64,000 nucleotides of DNA from Dendrobium chrysotoxum (lineage: Eukaryota > Streptophyta > Magnoliopsida > Asparagales > Orchidaceae): NCBI GenBank assembly GCA_019925795.1, contig CM034314.1, forward strand, positions 38,309,774-38,373,773. The letters run 5' to 3'. The translations under genes were made by a program, and so were the position numbers. Within the stretch, counting starts at the first letter, position 1. The number at the start of each line of letters is the position of its first letter. Of the stretch, positions 44,330 through 58,006 are shown in pieces. Under the pieces are notes generated by a model. It was not told the DNA's origin, did no database searches, and worked only from the letters and a program-made list of their open reading frames with translations.

Positions 44330-47300
44330 AATCAAGCATGAATGTCAATGACACCTAATCTAGTACTCAATATGCTAAATCTATTACAGATTAAGAGTTT
44401 GGTAAAGATGTCTGCCATTTGATCACTAGTTGAGGCATGATGCAACTCAATATCTCCCTTAGCCATAAGATCTATAATGGAGTGATCCCTGATGTCTATA
44501 TGCTCAGTATGATAGTGTTAGATAGAATTCTTAGTGATGCATATGGAAGTGATATTGTCACACAGAATTTGAATAGTGCCAACAAGGAGTACAAGGTCAA
44601 CGATTTTCTAATTTTGCCATAAGACTGAAGCAACACAACTTCCTATAATAATATATTCTGCCTCAGTGGTGGATAGAGCTACAAAGTTTTATTTTCTATA
44701 AGACCAGGAAACTAAGGATTGACCTATGAATTGATACATTCCATAGGTGCTTTTTCTATCCATCCTACATCCTGTAAAGTTTGAGTCTGAATATCCTATG
44801 ATTTAAAATGAGGAGTTATATATAGGGTACCATATACCAAAATTTTGGGTACCTAGAAGGTATCTAATGATTCTCTTAATAGCTTCATATGAGATTCTTT
44901 AGGATCTGCTAAAATCTAGCACAAAGATAAACACTAAACATAATTTAAGGTCATCTATTAGTTAAATATAGAAGTAATCCTATTATACACTTATAATTCT
45001 TTTGATCTACTGACTTTCCACTTGCATCATTTTTAATTGGATGGTAGAGCTCATGGGTGTATTAAACTTTCTAGCATTTTTTATTTCATATTTCTTTAGA
45101 ATATCCTTGATATATTTAATTTTTTTTTTAAATTTCCATCATCTGTTTTCTTTATGCTAAAACCAAGTAAGGAAGTAAGATAGCTCTCCCATCTTACTCA
45201 TTTCAAATTATCTACTCATGGTTCCTACAAATTCATTACAAAGAGTTTCATTTGTTGATTAAAATTGTATATCATCTACATATATTTGGATAATGAGTAG
45301 ATCTTCTCCTACTTTCTTAAGGAGAAGGCTGTTATCTATGCTACCCATAACAAAGGTTCTTTCTAGGAGAAAAGTGCTAAGCCTTTCAAACCATGCCCTA
45401 GGTTCTTTCTTCAATCCATATAATGCCTTTTTTCAAATTTCAGACATGATTTGGAAAGGTTGAAGTTTCAAATCAAGAGTGTTTCTCTACATATACATCC
45501 TCCTTAATCACCCCATTTAGAAAGGAAATCTTTACATCCATTCGGTATAGCTTAAAGCTGATAAAGCATGCAAAAGCTAAGCACACTCTAATTATTTCTA
45601 ACCTAGCTATAGGGGCAAAGGTCTCCTTAAAATCAATGCCTTCTATTTGACTATACCACTTAGCTATTAGTCTAGTATTATTTCTAATTACTATTCCAGA
45701 CTCATTCATCTTATTCTTGAAAACCCATTTAGTTCCTACAACACTCTGGCCCTTGGGTCTACTAATCAATTCTCAAATATCATTTATAGCAAATTGGTTG
45801 AATTCTTCTTATATAGCTGAGATCCATAATTCATCAGATAGGGTTTGATCTATAATTGTGGGTTCTATCATATAGATGATGGTAGAATTACTAACCTCCA
45901 TATTAAGTGCATGCCTAGTCCTAACTCCTATAGAAGGATCTCCTAAGATGACTACCTGCATATCCACAATCACTAGGCATGGACTCTTGAGATTGTTCTC
46001 TATTTCCTAGGTTATTGGATTCTATTCCTTTGGTGACCTCTACATCCTATTCTTCTTATAGTTTAGGCTCACCAGATTTGTTAGATTCATCAAATACTCT
46101 ATGGGTGGTCTCCTCTACCATAAAGGTTCTCTTATTGAAAACTCTATAAAATTTACCTATAGAAATAACCTAGGAAAACTCCTTCATTAAACTTGGGGTA
46201 ATATTCTTCTAGTGGAGATTTTCCATTTATCAAAATGAAATATTTACATCCAAAGACATGAAGGTGAGACAGATTTGGTGTTCTACCCTTAAGCTCAAAG
46301 GGAGTCTTATTAAGTTTGGATCTAAGATTTTCCCTATTCATAACATAATAAGCAGTGTTAATTGCTTGTGCATATACATATCTAGGGAGGGAATATTCTG
46401 CTAACATGGCCTAAGTAACTTTATTTGGGTTCTATTATTTCTTTCAGATGCCCCATTTTGCTGAGGGGTTCTAGGGGTAGAAAAATTATGTTCTATATCA
46501 TGCTCCTTATAGAATAATTCAAACATATCATTTAAAAGTCTCTATCATAATCACTATGAATAATTATATTTCACATCCTAATTTCCTCTTTATCCTACTG
46601 GAGAAAATCCTAAATTCCTCAGATGGTTCACTTTTATATACTAGGAATCTAACCCAGGTGAATCTAGAAAAATCATCTACAATCACATATCCAAAAGTCT
46701 TTCCACCTATCCTGGCTATACTTACAAGTCCAAATAAGTGTGAAGAATTTCAAATGACACAAAAGTGATGATGTCCTTAATGGAAAGAAAAGAATTTTTT
46801 ATTTTTTTTTTCTTAATTGATAGGCATCACAAAGCTATTCTTTAGAAAAATTTAGTTTGGGTATGCCTCTAACTAGGTGTTTGTGGGTGATCTTTCTAAA
46901 TTTTTTTTCATTCTTAGATGACATAGTCGCCTATGCGATAGCCATGATTCATAAACAATAGAATTTAAATATAAAGAATTAAAATAATCACTATAATTCA
47001 AATCAAGCGTGTAAATATTGTTAACTCTTTTTCTTATGAAATGATTTTTCTATTTAAGCTTATTAGACACTGAGTGGATTAAAATTTAATATCAAAACCT
47101 TTATCGCATAATTGATTAATACTAAGTAATTTGTTCTTCAATACATCTCCTAATAAGACATTTTTAATAATAAAATTCTTTTAGTTGCCAATTATACCTG
47201 AGCCCACCACTTCCTGGTGTTATTATCTCTTAGTGTTACCTTACCTCCTGCCCTTGCTTCCAGCACGAAGAATTCCTTCATATCTCCAATCATGTGTTGT

Positions 47301-47343
47301 GAGCATCCACTGTCTAGGTACCACATGCTCTCACTAGACTTTT
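44330..47343 (-). pseudogene. pol: Decayed pol of copia E
   Basis: Minus-strand blocks in order: protease with CSQHMIGDMK-like sequence near 47300, integrase zinc region near 46930-46820, core near 46700-46420, INT C-terminal part (46407-46153: MLAEYSLPRYV, SHLHVFGCK), RT N-terminal part (45769-45473: GTKWVFKNKMNESG, RMDVKISFLNG), RT active site near 45290-45260 (YVDDIQF-like), and RNase H 45000-44330. Stops and frameshifts are spread throughout, typical of an old copy. Confidence 0.88.
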
Positions 47344-47880
47344 TGTGAGATCACCCCCCATCATGATTAGAATGATTAAATTTTAATTTTCCATAAGGCA
47401 TAGATTTGTTACCTCCTCCTCTACTTTCAGATACGATGAGTCTGAAGTAGAGTCTGCCCAAAATGGCTTCTGTATCATTTACTTTCCCTTTTTGAGTTTT
47501 TCCTTCTCCCCACCCTTTTCCTTGATAGGGCGAACTTTTAAGTTGGGGCACTCCAATTTTTGTTGGCCTGATTTCATGCATTTAAAAGAAATAACATCAA
47601 AGGAAACCTTTATATTTTTATGAGTTCTATCTTTCATCTTGTATTTAGCATTTAATTGAGCTAAGTCTCTATCCTCATTACACCATTTATTGAAAGGTGA
47701 CTCTATTTTAACTCCATTAAAAATCTAAAAGGTGTGGAGTATCCCTCTTGAATCATATGCCACATGAAAAATTTAATAGATTGCAAGAAAGTAGATAAAT
47801 GGATTAAAATCAAATAGAATATTATCAAAAAGAGGTGGAAGAGTTATTGAATAACCCTTTATGGTGTTTCTATTTTCAAA
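47344..47880 (-). pseudogene. gag: Internally deleted gag of copia E
   Basis: Only about 540 bp remain compared with 1812 in C. Protease is followed directly (going upstream) by the acidic region and the first knuckle region (47581-47400), so the coiled coil and second knuckle are gone. Near 47630 the sequence jumps to the N-terminal block (KYKMK...LNAKYK-like; LFDNILFDF-like near 47830), so the middle of the gag domain is also missing. Confidence 0.78.
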
Positions 47881-47893
47881 GGTGGCGAGACCC

Positions 47894-47905
47894 ACTCTGA
47901 TACTA
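47894..47905 (-). other. Primer binding site of copia E
   Basis: The minus strand reads TAGTATCAGAGT, a two-mismatch version of the tRNA-Met site, two bases inside the 5' LTR. Confidence 0.82.
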
Positions 47906-47907
47906 AT

Positions 47908-49743
47908 TAAAAGTTAAATGTAGGGTGTTAAGCCTCGTTGAACTGTCCTTGGCACACAAAGAGAGGGGGTGAATTGGTTATTTAAAATTTCCTCAACAAA
48001 AAGAAAATAGGTTTTTGATATTTTCAAATACTTCTTTTAAGTATTTTGATCACCCAATACAGAAGCTAATAAAAATAGCAACAAACATAATGATGGTGAT
48101 AATTTAATCTAATCAATCTAATATCAACCTTAACATTTTAAACATGCATTTTTTAAGAAAATAAATTCCAAAATTATAAATAATAAAAAATAAAATGTAT
48201 AAATAAAATTTAAATGAGCTCACTAGAATTTTATAATGGTTTACTCAAATAATGACCTACATTAACTCCCTGAAGTCCTCCTATCCAAGTATTGACCCAA
48301 CTCTTAGTGTATCTCCTTTAGCCCTCACGGCAAGGTAGAGAAGCCCTTACAAGAATCACTTCCACCATCCCGGTGTGGTGGAGAACCAGAATCCTTCTCA
48401 GCCTCCTGGTGAGGTAGAAAATCATGGAAGCTCTTTTTACCCTCCTAGTGAAGGTAGAGAACATAGAAGCTTTTTTACCCTCCTAGTAAAGGAAGAGTAC
48501 CTTGCAATCCTTTTTCACTCTCTTAGTGAAGTCAGAGAACCTTGACCTTTGACCTTAAAACTTTTCTTCCCAGAGTAGCCCCTAAAGATCCCCAAAGCCA
48601 TATGGAGGAATCAAGGAGCAAGCTTGCTTGAAGTGATCGTGTGAAAAACCTCAGAATACTTCTTCCTCTCATAAAACACACTTTTTCCTTCTTCACTCTC
48701 TAAGATCTCATAGCTCTCTCACTGAATTCCTTTAAAAACCAAAACTTACTCATTGAGACAATTAAAAAAAACTTTTTATCTAAGGTATCCAAAAACCCTA
48801 AAAATTTAATTCAACCAAAATTATTTTTAAAGTATGATCATTGATTGTGTAGGACAATTTGTCAAAAACCATATAACGTCCAGTACCATGGAACAGTCAT
48901 GGGAAGAGCTATTCAAAAATTATTTATCGATCATACAATATGATCTGTAAATTATACAATATGATTAGTTCAATTATCTTATAATTATACAGGATGATTG
49001 CCTGGATGACTGAAAAATGTCTCTACCTATCAGCTAATATGATTGATATTACACTGTATGATTAATTTAAAAATCAAGGTTTCATCAAGGATGATCATCG
49101 AGGTGAATGTGCTTATCTTTACCTATCTTATAGTATGATTAACATAGTAAAGTACGTTCGACCAAATTAATTAAACCTTGATGTTATTAACTAATCATGG
49201 AGATTAAATTAATTTTTCAAATATCATACAGTATGATATATATCATACCATATAATTAGTTCAATTTTTTTTTAAAAAAAACTTACTTAATTTTGATTGT
49301 GGCTAGGGTTTCTAATTTTAATAATTTATATAGTACAATCAAAATTATATAATATGATTAATTCAAGGACATTAATTACAAGACTAGCTATTTATATCAT
49401 TTCAACAAAATTTAATTGTACAGTAGGATCTATATCATACAGTATAATTAGTTCAAAAGTTTTAAAACTTATTTTCTCACTCCCTTGTATATATATGCAC
49501 GGACGCCAAAATAGCATACACATTTTATCAAATTTTGACTTAAGAAATTTAAAAATAAATAAATAAGAAATACAGACTCTTGTCAATCATGTTCTTATTC
49601 TACCCAAACTTGCTATAAATCTTCTTGCATGGTGTATGATGCACCAAAAATTCTAATACACTCAAAAACATATATGCAATATAAAATGGTAGAAGAAATG
49701 AAAGTACATTAAAACCATAGGTTTCATATCCTGAATTGTAATA
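47908..49743 (-). repeat. 5' LTR of copia E
   Basis: 1836 bp; the terminal TG and CA have decayed (TAAAAGTT at 47908, GTAATA at 49743). Contains hairpin modules with perfect stems at 48514-48530 (TTCACT/AGTGAA), 48474-48490 (TTTAC/GTAAA) and 48361-48382 (TCCACC/GGTGGA). The palindrome array runs about 48840-49450, for example ATCATACAATATGAT near 48930. Confidence 0.86.
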
Positions 49744-49904
49744 GTTTGACCACTGTTTACCAAAATCACTTTTACTCAATGTTATGTTTGGTTTATTGGG
49801 TTATTTTTGGCTTTTAGTAGTGGTTGGGTATTCTCTTTAGCCACTATTGGTATTTGGTGGGGCTCATCTTGGTTGTGCTTATTATTTATTTTTGTTTCAA
49901 TGTT
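49744..49904 (+). mobile_element. Left part of poly(A)-ended repeat split by copia D
   Basis: T/G-rich sequence similar in style to 59710-60667, continuous with it if copia D and one TGTTT are removed. The exact left boundary is not visible. Confidence 0.4.
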
Positions 49905-49909
49905 TGTTT
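49905..49909. repeat. Target site duplication of copia D (left)
   Basis: TGTTT, matched at 59705-59709. Confidence 0.9.
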
Positions 49910-51612
49910 TGAAAGTTCGAAAGGGATGTTAAGCCCTAGTGAACTAGTCCCGAGGCTAACCAAGAGGGGGGGGGGGGGTGAATTGGTTATTTAAAAATTT
50001 CACGATAACTACAAAAATCTTTTCGATACTTAGCAGCGGAAACAAGTAAACAATAACGAAAAGATCAACCAACGATATTCACCCAAGCAGTTTATATTGA
50101 AAAGTAAAGTGCAGAACTGAATCAGAAAAGCAAACCAGATTTTATAGTGGTTCGGTCAACTTGACCTACGTCCACTCCCCGGAGCCTCCCCTCCGGGTAT
50201 TGCACTAAACGAAAGTGACTCTCCTTTTGCTCCCACAGCAAGGCGGAGAAGCCTGTACAAAACACCTCCTTTTCACCACACGGTGAGGCAGAGAACCCGA
50301 CCTCCTTTCGCTCCCTGCTGAAGCAGGCAGAGAACCTTCGAACTCCTTTCGCTTCCTCCTGAAGCAGGCAGAGAACCTACGAACTCCTTTCGCTTCCTCC
50401 TGAAGCGGGCAGAGAACCCGGATCTTCTTGCAAACGATCCTCCCACGAAGAACACCGACTAGACGACAGACGACGAGCGGAGAAGACGACTCTGATCCGT
50501 GCTTGGAGCAACCTTAGTGAATCCCTCACTAACTCCCCCTCCCAAGATCTCTTCTCTCTCTCCCAACTCTCTCTTCTCTCTAGGGTTTCTCAGGGAAGGA
50601 AAGTAGCAAAAGATTTTTCCAAAAATTGGAAAAAGTTCTTTTAAAGGAGGGCTTAAAATTTGCCCTAAATCTCAACTTGTCGGCCAAGATCGTCCAGGAC
50701 GATCAGTAGATCGTCCTGTACGATCAGTTCAAATTCAGCTGTTTCAGCCTGGACGATCTGGCTCTTTTGGACGATTAGTAGAAAAAGTTGTTCATATCGT
50801 CCCGTACGATCCTGCGATCATCCTGGACGATTAGTTCAAATTGAAGGAAATCGTCCAGAAGACAGTTCGGGTCGTCCAGAGAAATCTGTGCTGGACGACC
50901 AAAAAATGACTTGATCGTCCCGGACGATAGGGTAATCGTCCGGTACGATTAGTTCAAAAAGGCCCCAAATCGTCCTGTACGTAGTTCTGGACGTACAGCT
51001 GAAATGCACAAGACGATCACGATCGTCCGGAACGATCCTGCGATCGTCCAGGACGATGTGATCGTATCAATTAAACATTAATTGCTTTCCTTAATTACCA
51101 GACTAATTTAGGCATGATTGTAGTGAATCGTCCAGGACGATACACGTATCGTCCGGGACGATCAGACCAAAATACTTAAAATAAAACTTGCCTAACTTAA
51201 TCTGGCGGCTGAGAATTTCTGATTTGGGCATATCGTCCCGTACGATCCGTAGATCGTCCAGGACGATCGGCTCAATCAGACCCTCTTAACTTAGTCGCCC
51301 TAATTAGGGTTTCTGTTTTAACTGGATCGTCCAGGACGATGTGGATATCGTTTAGGACGATCTGAACAAATTTTTAACAGAAACTCTAATTCACTCATTC
51401 TCTCTCCCTGAGTGTGTGTGTGCAAGGTTACTTAGCTAGGGAATCAGTTACATTACAATTGACTCAATAAAAAGAAAAATCATACATTTGACACACTTGG
51501 ACCCGATCTTGAGTTGGCTTGAGTGGCTCGCGGTCTTTTGTGCCTGAAATAGATTAGCCAAGCAAAACACACTGGAAACATGTTTGTCATCATCAAAACC
51601 AGATTTGCAACA
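49910..51612 (-). repeat. 3' LTR of copia D
   Basis: 1703 bp. Palindrome pairs run 50689-51361; the first (50689/50710) and last (51326/51347) both keep the 6-bp spacer. G run of 13 at 49966-49978 (C run on the element strand). Hairpin region about 50190-50470. Confidence 0.95.
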
Positions 51613-51626
51613 ATCTCCCCCTTTTT
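51613..51626 (-). other. Polypurine tract of copia D
   Basis: The minus strand reads AAAAAGGGGGAGAT next to the LTR. The second tract, CAAAAGGGGGAGTC, lies near 51777-51790. Confidence 0.9.
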
Positions 51627-53077
51627 GATGATGGCAAACATTTGTAAAGTAGTCTGACAGTAAAAGTAAACTAGGAGATCAAACAAATAAACATTTTTTT
51701 TTTAAATTTTTATTTAACAGCTAAAATAATACAGGAAACATGACTCAGAAAATAGAAACAGACACGATTACAACTGACTCCCCCTTTTGACATCACAAAA
51801 AGGAGGAGCGAAAAACATAACACGATAAGAAAACATAAAATAAAACATAAATAGAACAAAAAACAAAACAGGAAAATCAGAATTTTTCCTTGATTTTAGA
51901 TTCAAAAACCATTGACAGGATAATTGACAGCGCTGAAATCCAAAAAAGGTTGGAAATAATCAACTTTCGTAACTCCGACCCCGGGCACCTTATCGATGCA
52001 AACATCTTTCAACACAAAAATCCGATTCAGAATAAAAGACATTAGATTTGAAAAGAAATCCTTTCAAGCCTCATTCCAGAAAAATATCTGATATAATAGT
52101 GTTACAAAGTAAAAAATCAGAAATCGGGATTTTCAAAAACTCAAGCTTTTGAAAATATTAAGTGGCGCACAGATTTTTCTAAGACATTTAATAATCTGAA
52201 AGGAAAGAAAGCTTATTTTGGGCTCATTTTGTGCCTCCTTTTCAAATTGGTTGGCAATTTGCACATCTTTTGATTTTTGATACACTTTGTGTATCCAATT
52301 TGGCAATTTCGCATTTTTCAGTTTTGGGCTCATTTTATGCCTCTTTTTCAAATTATCTGGCACACTGCGCATCTTTTATAAGCTTTCCCCTTTTCATAAT
52401 CATTAAAGAGTCTCAGTTGTGAGATTATCTTCCAGACAAAGGAGATGACTCCCCGCAGTAAGGAAGAACGATTCACAAAACAAAATCCATACAACATATG
52501 ATAAATGCAATCACTTGGTTTAGAAAATCAAACTAATGACTCAAGACTTTGAAAAACACTATTGATATGAGGCAGATTACTGTAGGAAGATAAAATAATC
52601 TCTATTTCAAAAACTAACATTTTAATTTTGAAAAGGATTTTTATTCAAAAGAAACTACACACCAGTAAAGGAGTTAGAGGAAGAGAAACAATTATCAATG
52701 TTTCTTCCCTTTAACAGATTCAGCGAAGTCAATCACTGCTTATCAGCTTCCAAACCAAAACAAGGTAAAAACTCTCAGTCAAAAATTCAAATCACCAGAA
52801 GTAGTGAGCGGTGATCAGATCTTGAAAATCATAAAAATAGGTAGAAAATCATAGCAAAGTAAATACTCAAATCAAACTAACAAAAAGGGTAACACAGAAA
52901 TCAGCAGAAGAAATAAAATCAACTGAAAGCAAATAATCAAACCAAAACTAACTAATAGAAATCAGAAATTAGAATAAAAAAAACTAACTAACAGAAATCA
53001 GAAAATAGAATACAAAAAACTAACTAACAGAAATCAGAATACCAATCATAACAATCATAAATCAGCAGTCATCAGAA
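51627..53077 (-). other. 3' untranslated internal region of copia D
   Basis: Homologous to 30742-32191 of C along its length; no ORF and no palindrome array. Degenerate tandem words near 52940-53045. Confidence 0.82.
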
Positions 53078-56000
53078 TCAAGCATTTATATCAATCACTC
53101 CTAATCTGGTTCTCAAAATGCTGAATGAGTCAAAGGCCAGTGGTTTAGTGAATATGTCAGCCAGCTGATTTTCAGTTGCTACGTGGTGTAGCTCAATGTC
53201 CCCTTTTGTAACATGGTCCCTAATGAAGTGATGCCTAATGTCAATGTGTTTGGTCCTAGAATGTTGGATTGGATTCTTAGAGATACAGATGGCACTAGTA
53301 TTATCACACAGAACAGAAATTGTGCCAACAGGTACTCCTAAATCCAAGACTTGCTGCTTCAATCAAAGAACTTGGGCCACACAACTCCCTAAGGCAATGT
53401 ACTCAGCTTCAGCAGTGGAAAGTGCAACTGAGTTCTGTTTTCTACTGGACCAGGAGACTAACGACTGTCCTATAAATTGACAAGTCCCAGAAGTACTCTT
53501 CCTATCCACCCTACACCCCGTAAAGTCAGAATCAGAATATCCAATGATCTCAAAAGAGGTGTTGTGCCTAGGGTACCAAATTCCTAGGTTTGGTGTTCCT
53601 AAAAGATATCTAAGAATTCTCTTAACAGCAGTCAGGTGGGACTCTTTAGGATTAGCCTGAAACCTAGCACAAAGACAGACACTAAACATGATATCAGGTC
53701 GGCTAGCAGTCAGGTAAAGCAGTGACCCTATTATCCCTCTATACTTCTTCTGATCAACAGATTTTCCATTTGAATCCTTATCTAACTGAATTGAGGAGGG
53801 CATGGGAGTATTGATTGGCTTGGCTTTGTCCATTTCATATTTCTTCAAAATGTCCTTAGTGTATTTTGATTGATTGAGAAAGGTTCCATCATCCGTTTGC
53901 CTTATGCTAAACCCCAAAAAGTAGGACAATTCTCCCATCATACTCATCTCAAACTCTTTACTCATTGTTTTAGAAAACTCTTCACATAAGTATTTATCAG
54001 AAGATCCAAAAATTATATCATCAACATAGATCTGGACAATGAGTAAGTCATCTACTAATCTCCTAAGAAAAAGGGTGGTGTCTACGCTCCCCTTAACAAA
54101 CTCTCTTTCTAACAGGAATGTGCTAAGCCTCTCATACCAAGCTCTGGGTGCCTGTTTCAATCCATATAAGGCCTTTTTTAATTTATAGACATGATTTGGA
54201 TATTGGGAACTCTCAAAACCTGGGGGTTGTTCTACGAAAACATCTTCTTTAATTACCCCATTTAAAAAGGCACTCTTGACATCCATTTGAAACAGCTTAA
54301 ATCCCTTATAACAGGCAAAGGCTAGTAGCACTCTAATGGCTTCCAATCTAGCTACAGGGTCAAAAGTTTCCTCAAAATCTATCCCTTCTATCTGATTATA
54401 CCCCTTAGCCACCAATCTTGCCTTATTTCTCACCACCACACCAGAATCATTCATCTTATTCTTAAAGACCCACTTGGTTCCCATAATACTTTGATTTTTA
54501 GGTCTTTCTACTAACTCTCAAACATCATTCCTTACAAATTGATTCAATTCTTCCAGCATAGCTAAAATCCAAAATTCATCCGACAGGGCTTGATTGATGT
54601 TGGTGGGTTCAGTCATTGAGATAAAGGCAGAATGGTTTACTTCCTTCCTAAGTCCATGCCTAGTCCTAACACCTTCAGAAGGGTCTCCTAAGATCAGTTC
54701 TTTAGGATGACTCAAAGAATATCTCCAATCTCTAGGAAACTCTGTTTGAGGTTCTACCCTTTCCTCCAAATTTATATTTCCAACTCCTTGGGTAACCTCA
54801 ACAATCTCTTCATCTTCTACTTCAGATCTAGACTCCTTAGGATCAGATTCATCAAACACTACATGGGTTGTTTCTTCCACCACCAAGGTCCTCCTATTAA
54901 ACACCCTAAAGGATTTCCCCACACTTGAATATCCTAAGAACACTCCTTCATCAGATTTGGGGTCAAATTTTCCTAAGGGTGACTTCCCGTTGTTCAGAAT
55001 GAAAACCTTACAGCCAAAGACATGGAGGTGGGACAGATTTGGTGTTCTACCCTTAATGATCTCATAAGGTGTCTTGTTCAGTTTGACTCTCACATTCACC
55101 CTATTCAGCACATAACAGGCAGTGTTCACCGCTTCAGCCCAAAAGTATTTTGGAAGTGAATACTCGGCAAGCATGGCTCTAGCGGCTTCCACTAAGGTCC
55201 TGTTCTTCCTTTCAGCTACCCCGTTCTGCTGAGGGGTCCTAGGAGCTGAAAAATTATGACTAATCCCATGATCCTCACAAAAACTTCCAAATCTTTCATT
55301 TTTAAACTCCCCTCCGTGATCACTATGGATGGTAATAATCTCACATCCTAACTTCTTCTGAATCCAAGTAGAGAAAGATCTAAACTCATCAAATGACTCA
55401 GATTTGTGTGACAAAAACTTAACCCAAGTGAACCTCGAATAATCATCTACAATCACAAAACCATAAACTCTCCCCCCTAAGCTGGCAGTGCTAATGGGTC
55501 CAAAGAGGTCCATGTGAAGAACTTCTAAAGGTCTAGAGGTGCTAATGTCCTTAACAGAGTGAAAGAGGACTGGACTTGCTTCCCCAACTGACAGGCATCA
55601 CACAGGTGATCCTTAGTGAACTTAAGCTTGGGCACACCTCTAACTAAGTCCTTTTGGGTGACTCTCCTAAGGGTTTTCATACTGGCATGACACAATCTCC
55701 TATGCCATAACCAAGACTCATCAGCAGCAGTTTTTAAGCAAATTGAATTATCAGATTTAATGCTACTTACATCCAGCTTGTAGACGTTATTGATCCTTTG
55801 CCCCTGCAAAACAACTTCATCATTTAAGCTTAAAATGCAGCCAGTGGGCAGGAATTTGATGCTGTATCCCTTGTCGTAGAGTTGACTGATGCTCAGCAGG
55901 TTGTGTTTCAGTCCATCTACAAGCAAAACATTATCAATCATAAAGTTCTTTGAATCACCAATTATACCTGTGCCTACCACCTTCCTGGTGGTGTTATCTC

Positions 56001-56127
56001 CAAGTGTAACCTTGCCTCCAGCTCTGGCCTCCAGTGAAATGAACTGGTTTGCATCTCCAGTCATATGTCTAGAACATCCGCTGTCTAGGTACCACATGCT
56101 CTCACGAGGTCTTGTGTGAGAGCACAC
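53078..56127 (-). pseudogene. pol: pol of copia D with three lesions
   Basis: Protease (DSGCSRHMTGD near 56085-56053), integrase zinc region, core (HMDLFGP near 55515; HSDHGGEF; NGVAERKNR), RT with YVDDIIFGSS near 54030, RNase H to the stop at 53078. Lesions: loss of one T near 55565, which shifts frame after VQSS; Trp to TGA near 54515; Trp to TGA at 53362-53360. Both nonsense changes are G to A. The Gln that is TAA at 29326 in C is intact here, so that lesion is private to C. Confidence 0.93.
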
Positions 56128-56138
56128 CTACAAAATCA

Positions 56139-57950
56139 TCAAATGTCAGTCTTAGGAACCCAAACATGTTTGAGTTCCTTCTTATGAAAAGAAGAATGCG
56201 ATGCATGCGTGCTGTGCTGTGAAACAGGCAGTTTGGGTCTCCACACCCAATGTGTACTACGGTGAACAGTACAAGTGTGTGATATGTGTCCTAACATGCC
56301 ACATGAAAAACATCTAACACCAGGAAAAGGATTAACTAAACATCGTGAGTGATAGTGCCTCTTCCTAGTAGTGTATGAAACATGGTTTGATGAACTTGCA
56401 ACAGAATTTTTAAAAGGTGGCGGTGCATAAAACTGTTCAAAGGTAGGCGGTGTTTTGTTCTTTTCACAAGCACTGATTTTTACTTCCAAAAACTCATTCT
56501 CTTTCTTTAAACTTGCAATTTCAAATTTTAAAGCGCCATTGTTACTTTCTACTTCACATGCCATTGTTTCTAACTCTTTAAAAGCTTTTTCTAAATCAAC
56601 ATGCGTGGTTTTCAAAGAATCATGCTCAGTAACTAAATCAGAATATTTTTTGTTCAATTCATCAAACTCATCAAGCAGAGACATGTGATTCGAATCAAGT
56701 GTGGAATAATCTTTAACTACAGAATCATGCTCTTTTTGTAAAGTCAAATAATCTAATTTCAAACTAGCATGGGTTTTCTTAAGCTTCCTATACGATGTAT
56801 GAATCTTTTTAGAAACTTCAAATAACTGATCGTAAGTAAGCTCACATACCTCTTCCTGGTCCGACTGACCAGGGTGATCATCCGCCATCAGACAGAAGTT
56901 TGTTTCCTCCTCTTCAGCTTCAGTCTCAGAAGAGTCGGATGTAGAGTCTGCCCAGAACACCTTCTGAATCCGCTTCTTGTCCTTCCTGAACTTTGGTTTC
57001 TCCTCACTCTTCTCCTTGCTTGGGTGAGCTTTAAGTGTTAGACAATCAGCCTTAATGTGTCCAGGCTTCCTGCATTCAAAACAAACCGATTCAGATGAAC
57101 CCTTAAAGTTTTTATTGAACTTACCCTTGTTCCACTTCTGATTGTTCTTATGTTTCTTCCTTAGAAAGCTTTTGAATTGCCTTGTGATTAAGGCAACTTC
57201 ATCGCTATCAGACCCGGAAGTGCTAGCATCTGAATCTTTGGCCTTTAGTGCCACGGTCTTCTCTTTCTTACGTTCACCTGCATCAAGTTGCCTTTGGTTC
57301 ACCCCTTGCTCGTAAGCAATGAGTGATCCAAGTAAGCTGTCAATAGAATAAGTATTTAAATCTTTGGATTCAGTAATAGCAGTAATCTTAGCATCATAAG
57401 AAGCAGGCAAACATCTAAGAATCTTGTTCACTCTTTCGTAGTTGGTAAGTTCTCTACCTAAAGCATGCAAAGAGGTAACAATCTGAGTGAACCTTGTGTA
57501 CATTTCTGAAATAGTCTCACTAAGTTTCATGCGAAAAAGTTCGTAATCATGTAACAAGATGTTAAACCTAGATTATTTGACTTCAGTTGTACCTTCGTAT
57601 GTTATACATAACCTATCCCAGATTTCCTTTCCCGTTGTACAAGTAGAAACACGCATATAGTCTTCAGATTTTAAAGCACAAAAGAAACAGTTCAAATATT
57701 TTGCATTCAACTGTGCTAAATCACGATCATCAAATGTCCAATCAGCAAACGACAATTCAGTTTTCACATTGTTAATCATTCGAAAAGGTGGTTCGTATCC
57801 ATCCTTAACTAACATCCACATGCGATAATCAATAAATTGCAGAAAAGTAGACATGCGTGTTTTCCAAAAATCAAAAGGAATATTGTCAAACAACGGTGGT
57901 CTAGTAATAGAATAACCTTCAGCAGTATTACGATTGTTACAGTTAGCCAT
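56139..57950 (-). pseudogene. gag: gag of copia D with one nonsense codon
   Basis: Start ATG at 57950-57948, same place as in C. One TAA (Gln in C) at about 57572-57570 splits it into 125 and 472 codons; the rest is open to TGATGA at 56141. Both zinc knuckles (CFECRKPGHIKADC near 57080-57040 and CFSCGMLGHISHTC near 56310-56270) and the coiled-coil stretch are intact. The total length of 1812 bp equals C. Confidence 0.92.
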
Positions 57951-57992
57951 TGGATCGAATTCAAAAGTTTTTAAACAGAAATTTTGAATCCC

Positions 57993-58004
57993 GCTCTGAT
58001 ACCA
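57993..58004 (-). other. Primer binding site of copia D
   Basis: The minus strand reads TGGTATCAGAGC, two bases from the LTR. Confidence 0.95.
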
Positions 58005-58006
58005 CT

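Larger units (their letters stand above)
40923..49743 (-). mobile_element. Full-length old Ty1/copia element E
   Basis: Two 1836-bp LTRs (40923-42758 and 47908-49743) flank primer site, gag, pol, an extra 3' region and purine tracts, all on the minus strand. It is a distant relative of A/C/D: same protein order, same gag-to-LTR layout, but diverged and full of stops. The flanking 5-mers TATTG (40918-40922) and GTTTG (49744-49748) match at only 3 of 5 bases, so no clear target duplication remains. Total 8821 bp. gag carries large internal deletions. Confidence 0.88.

Noticed and set aside
40918..49748. Target site duplication for copia E
   Set aside because: TATTG and GTTTG agree at only three of five positions, not enough to call.
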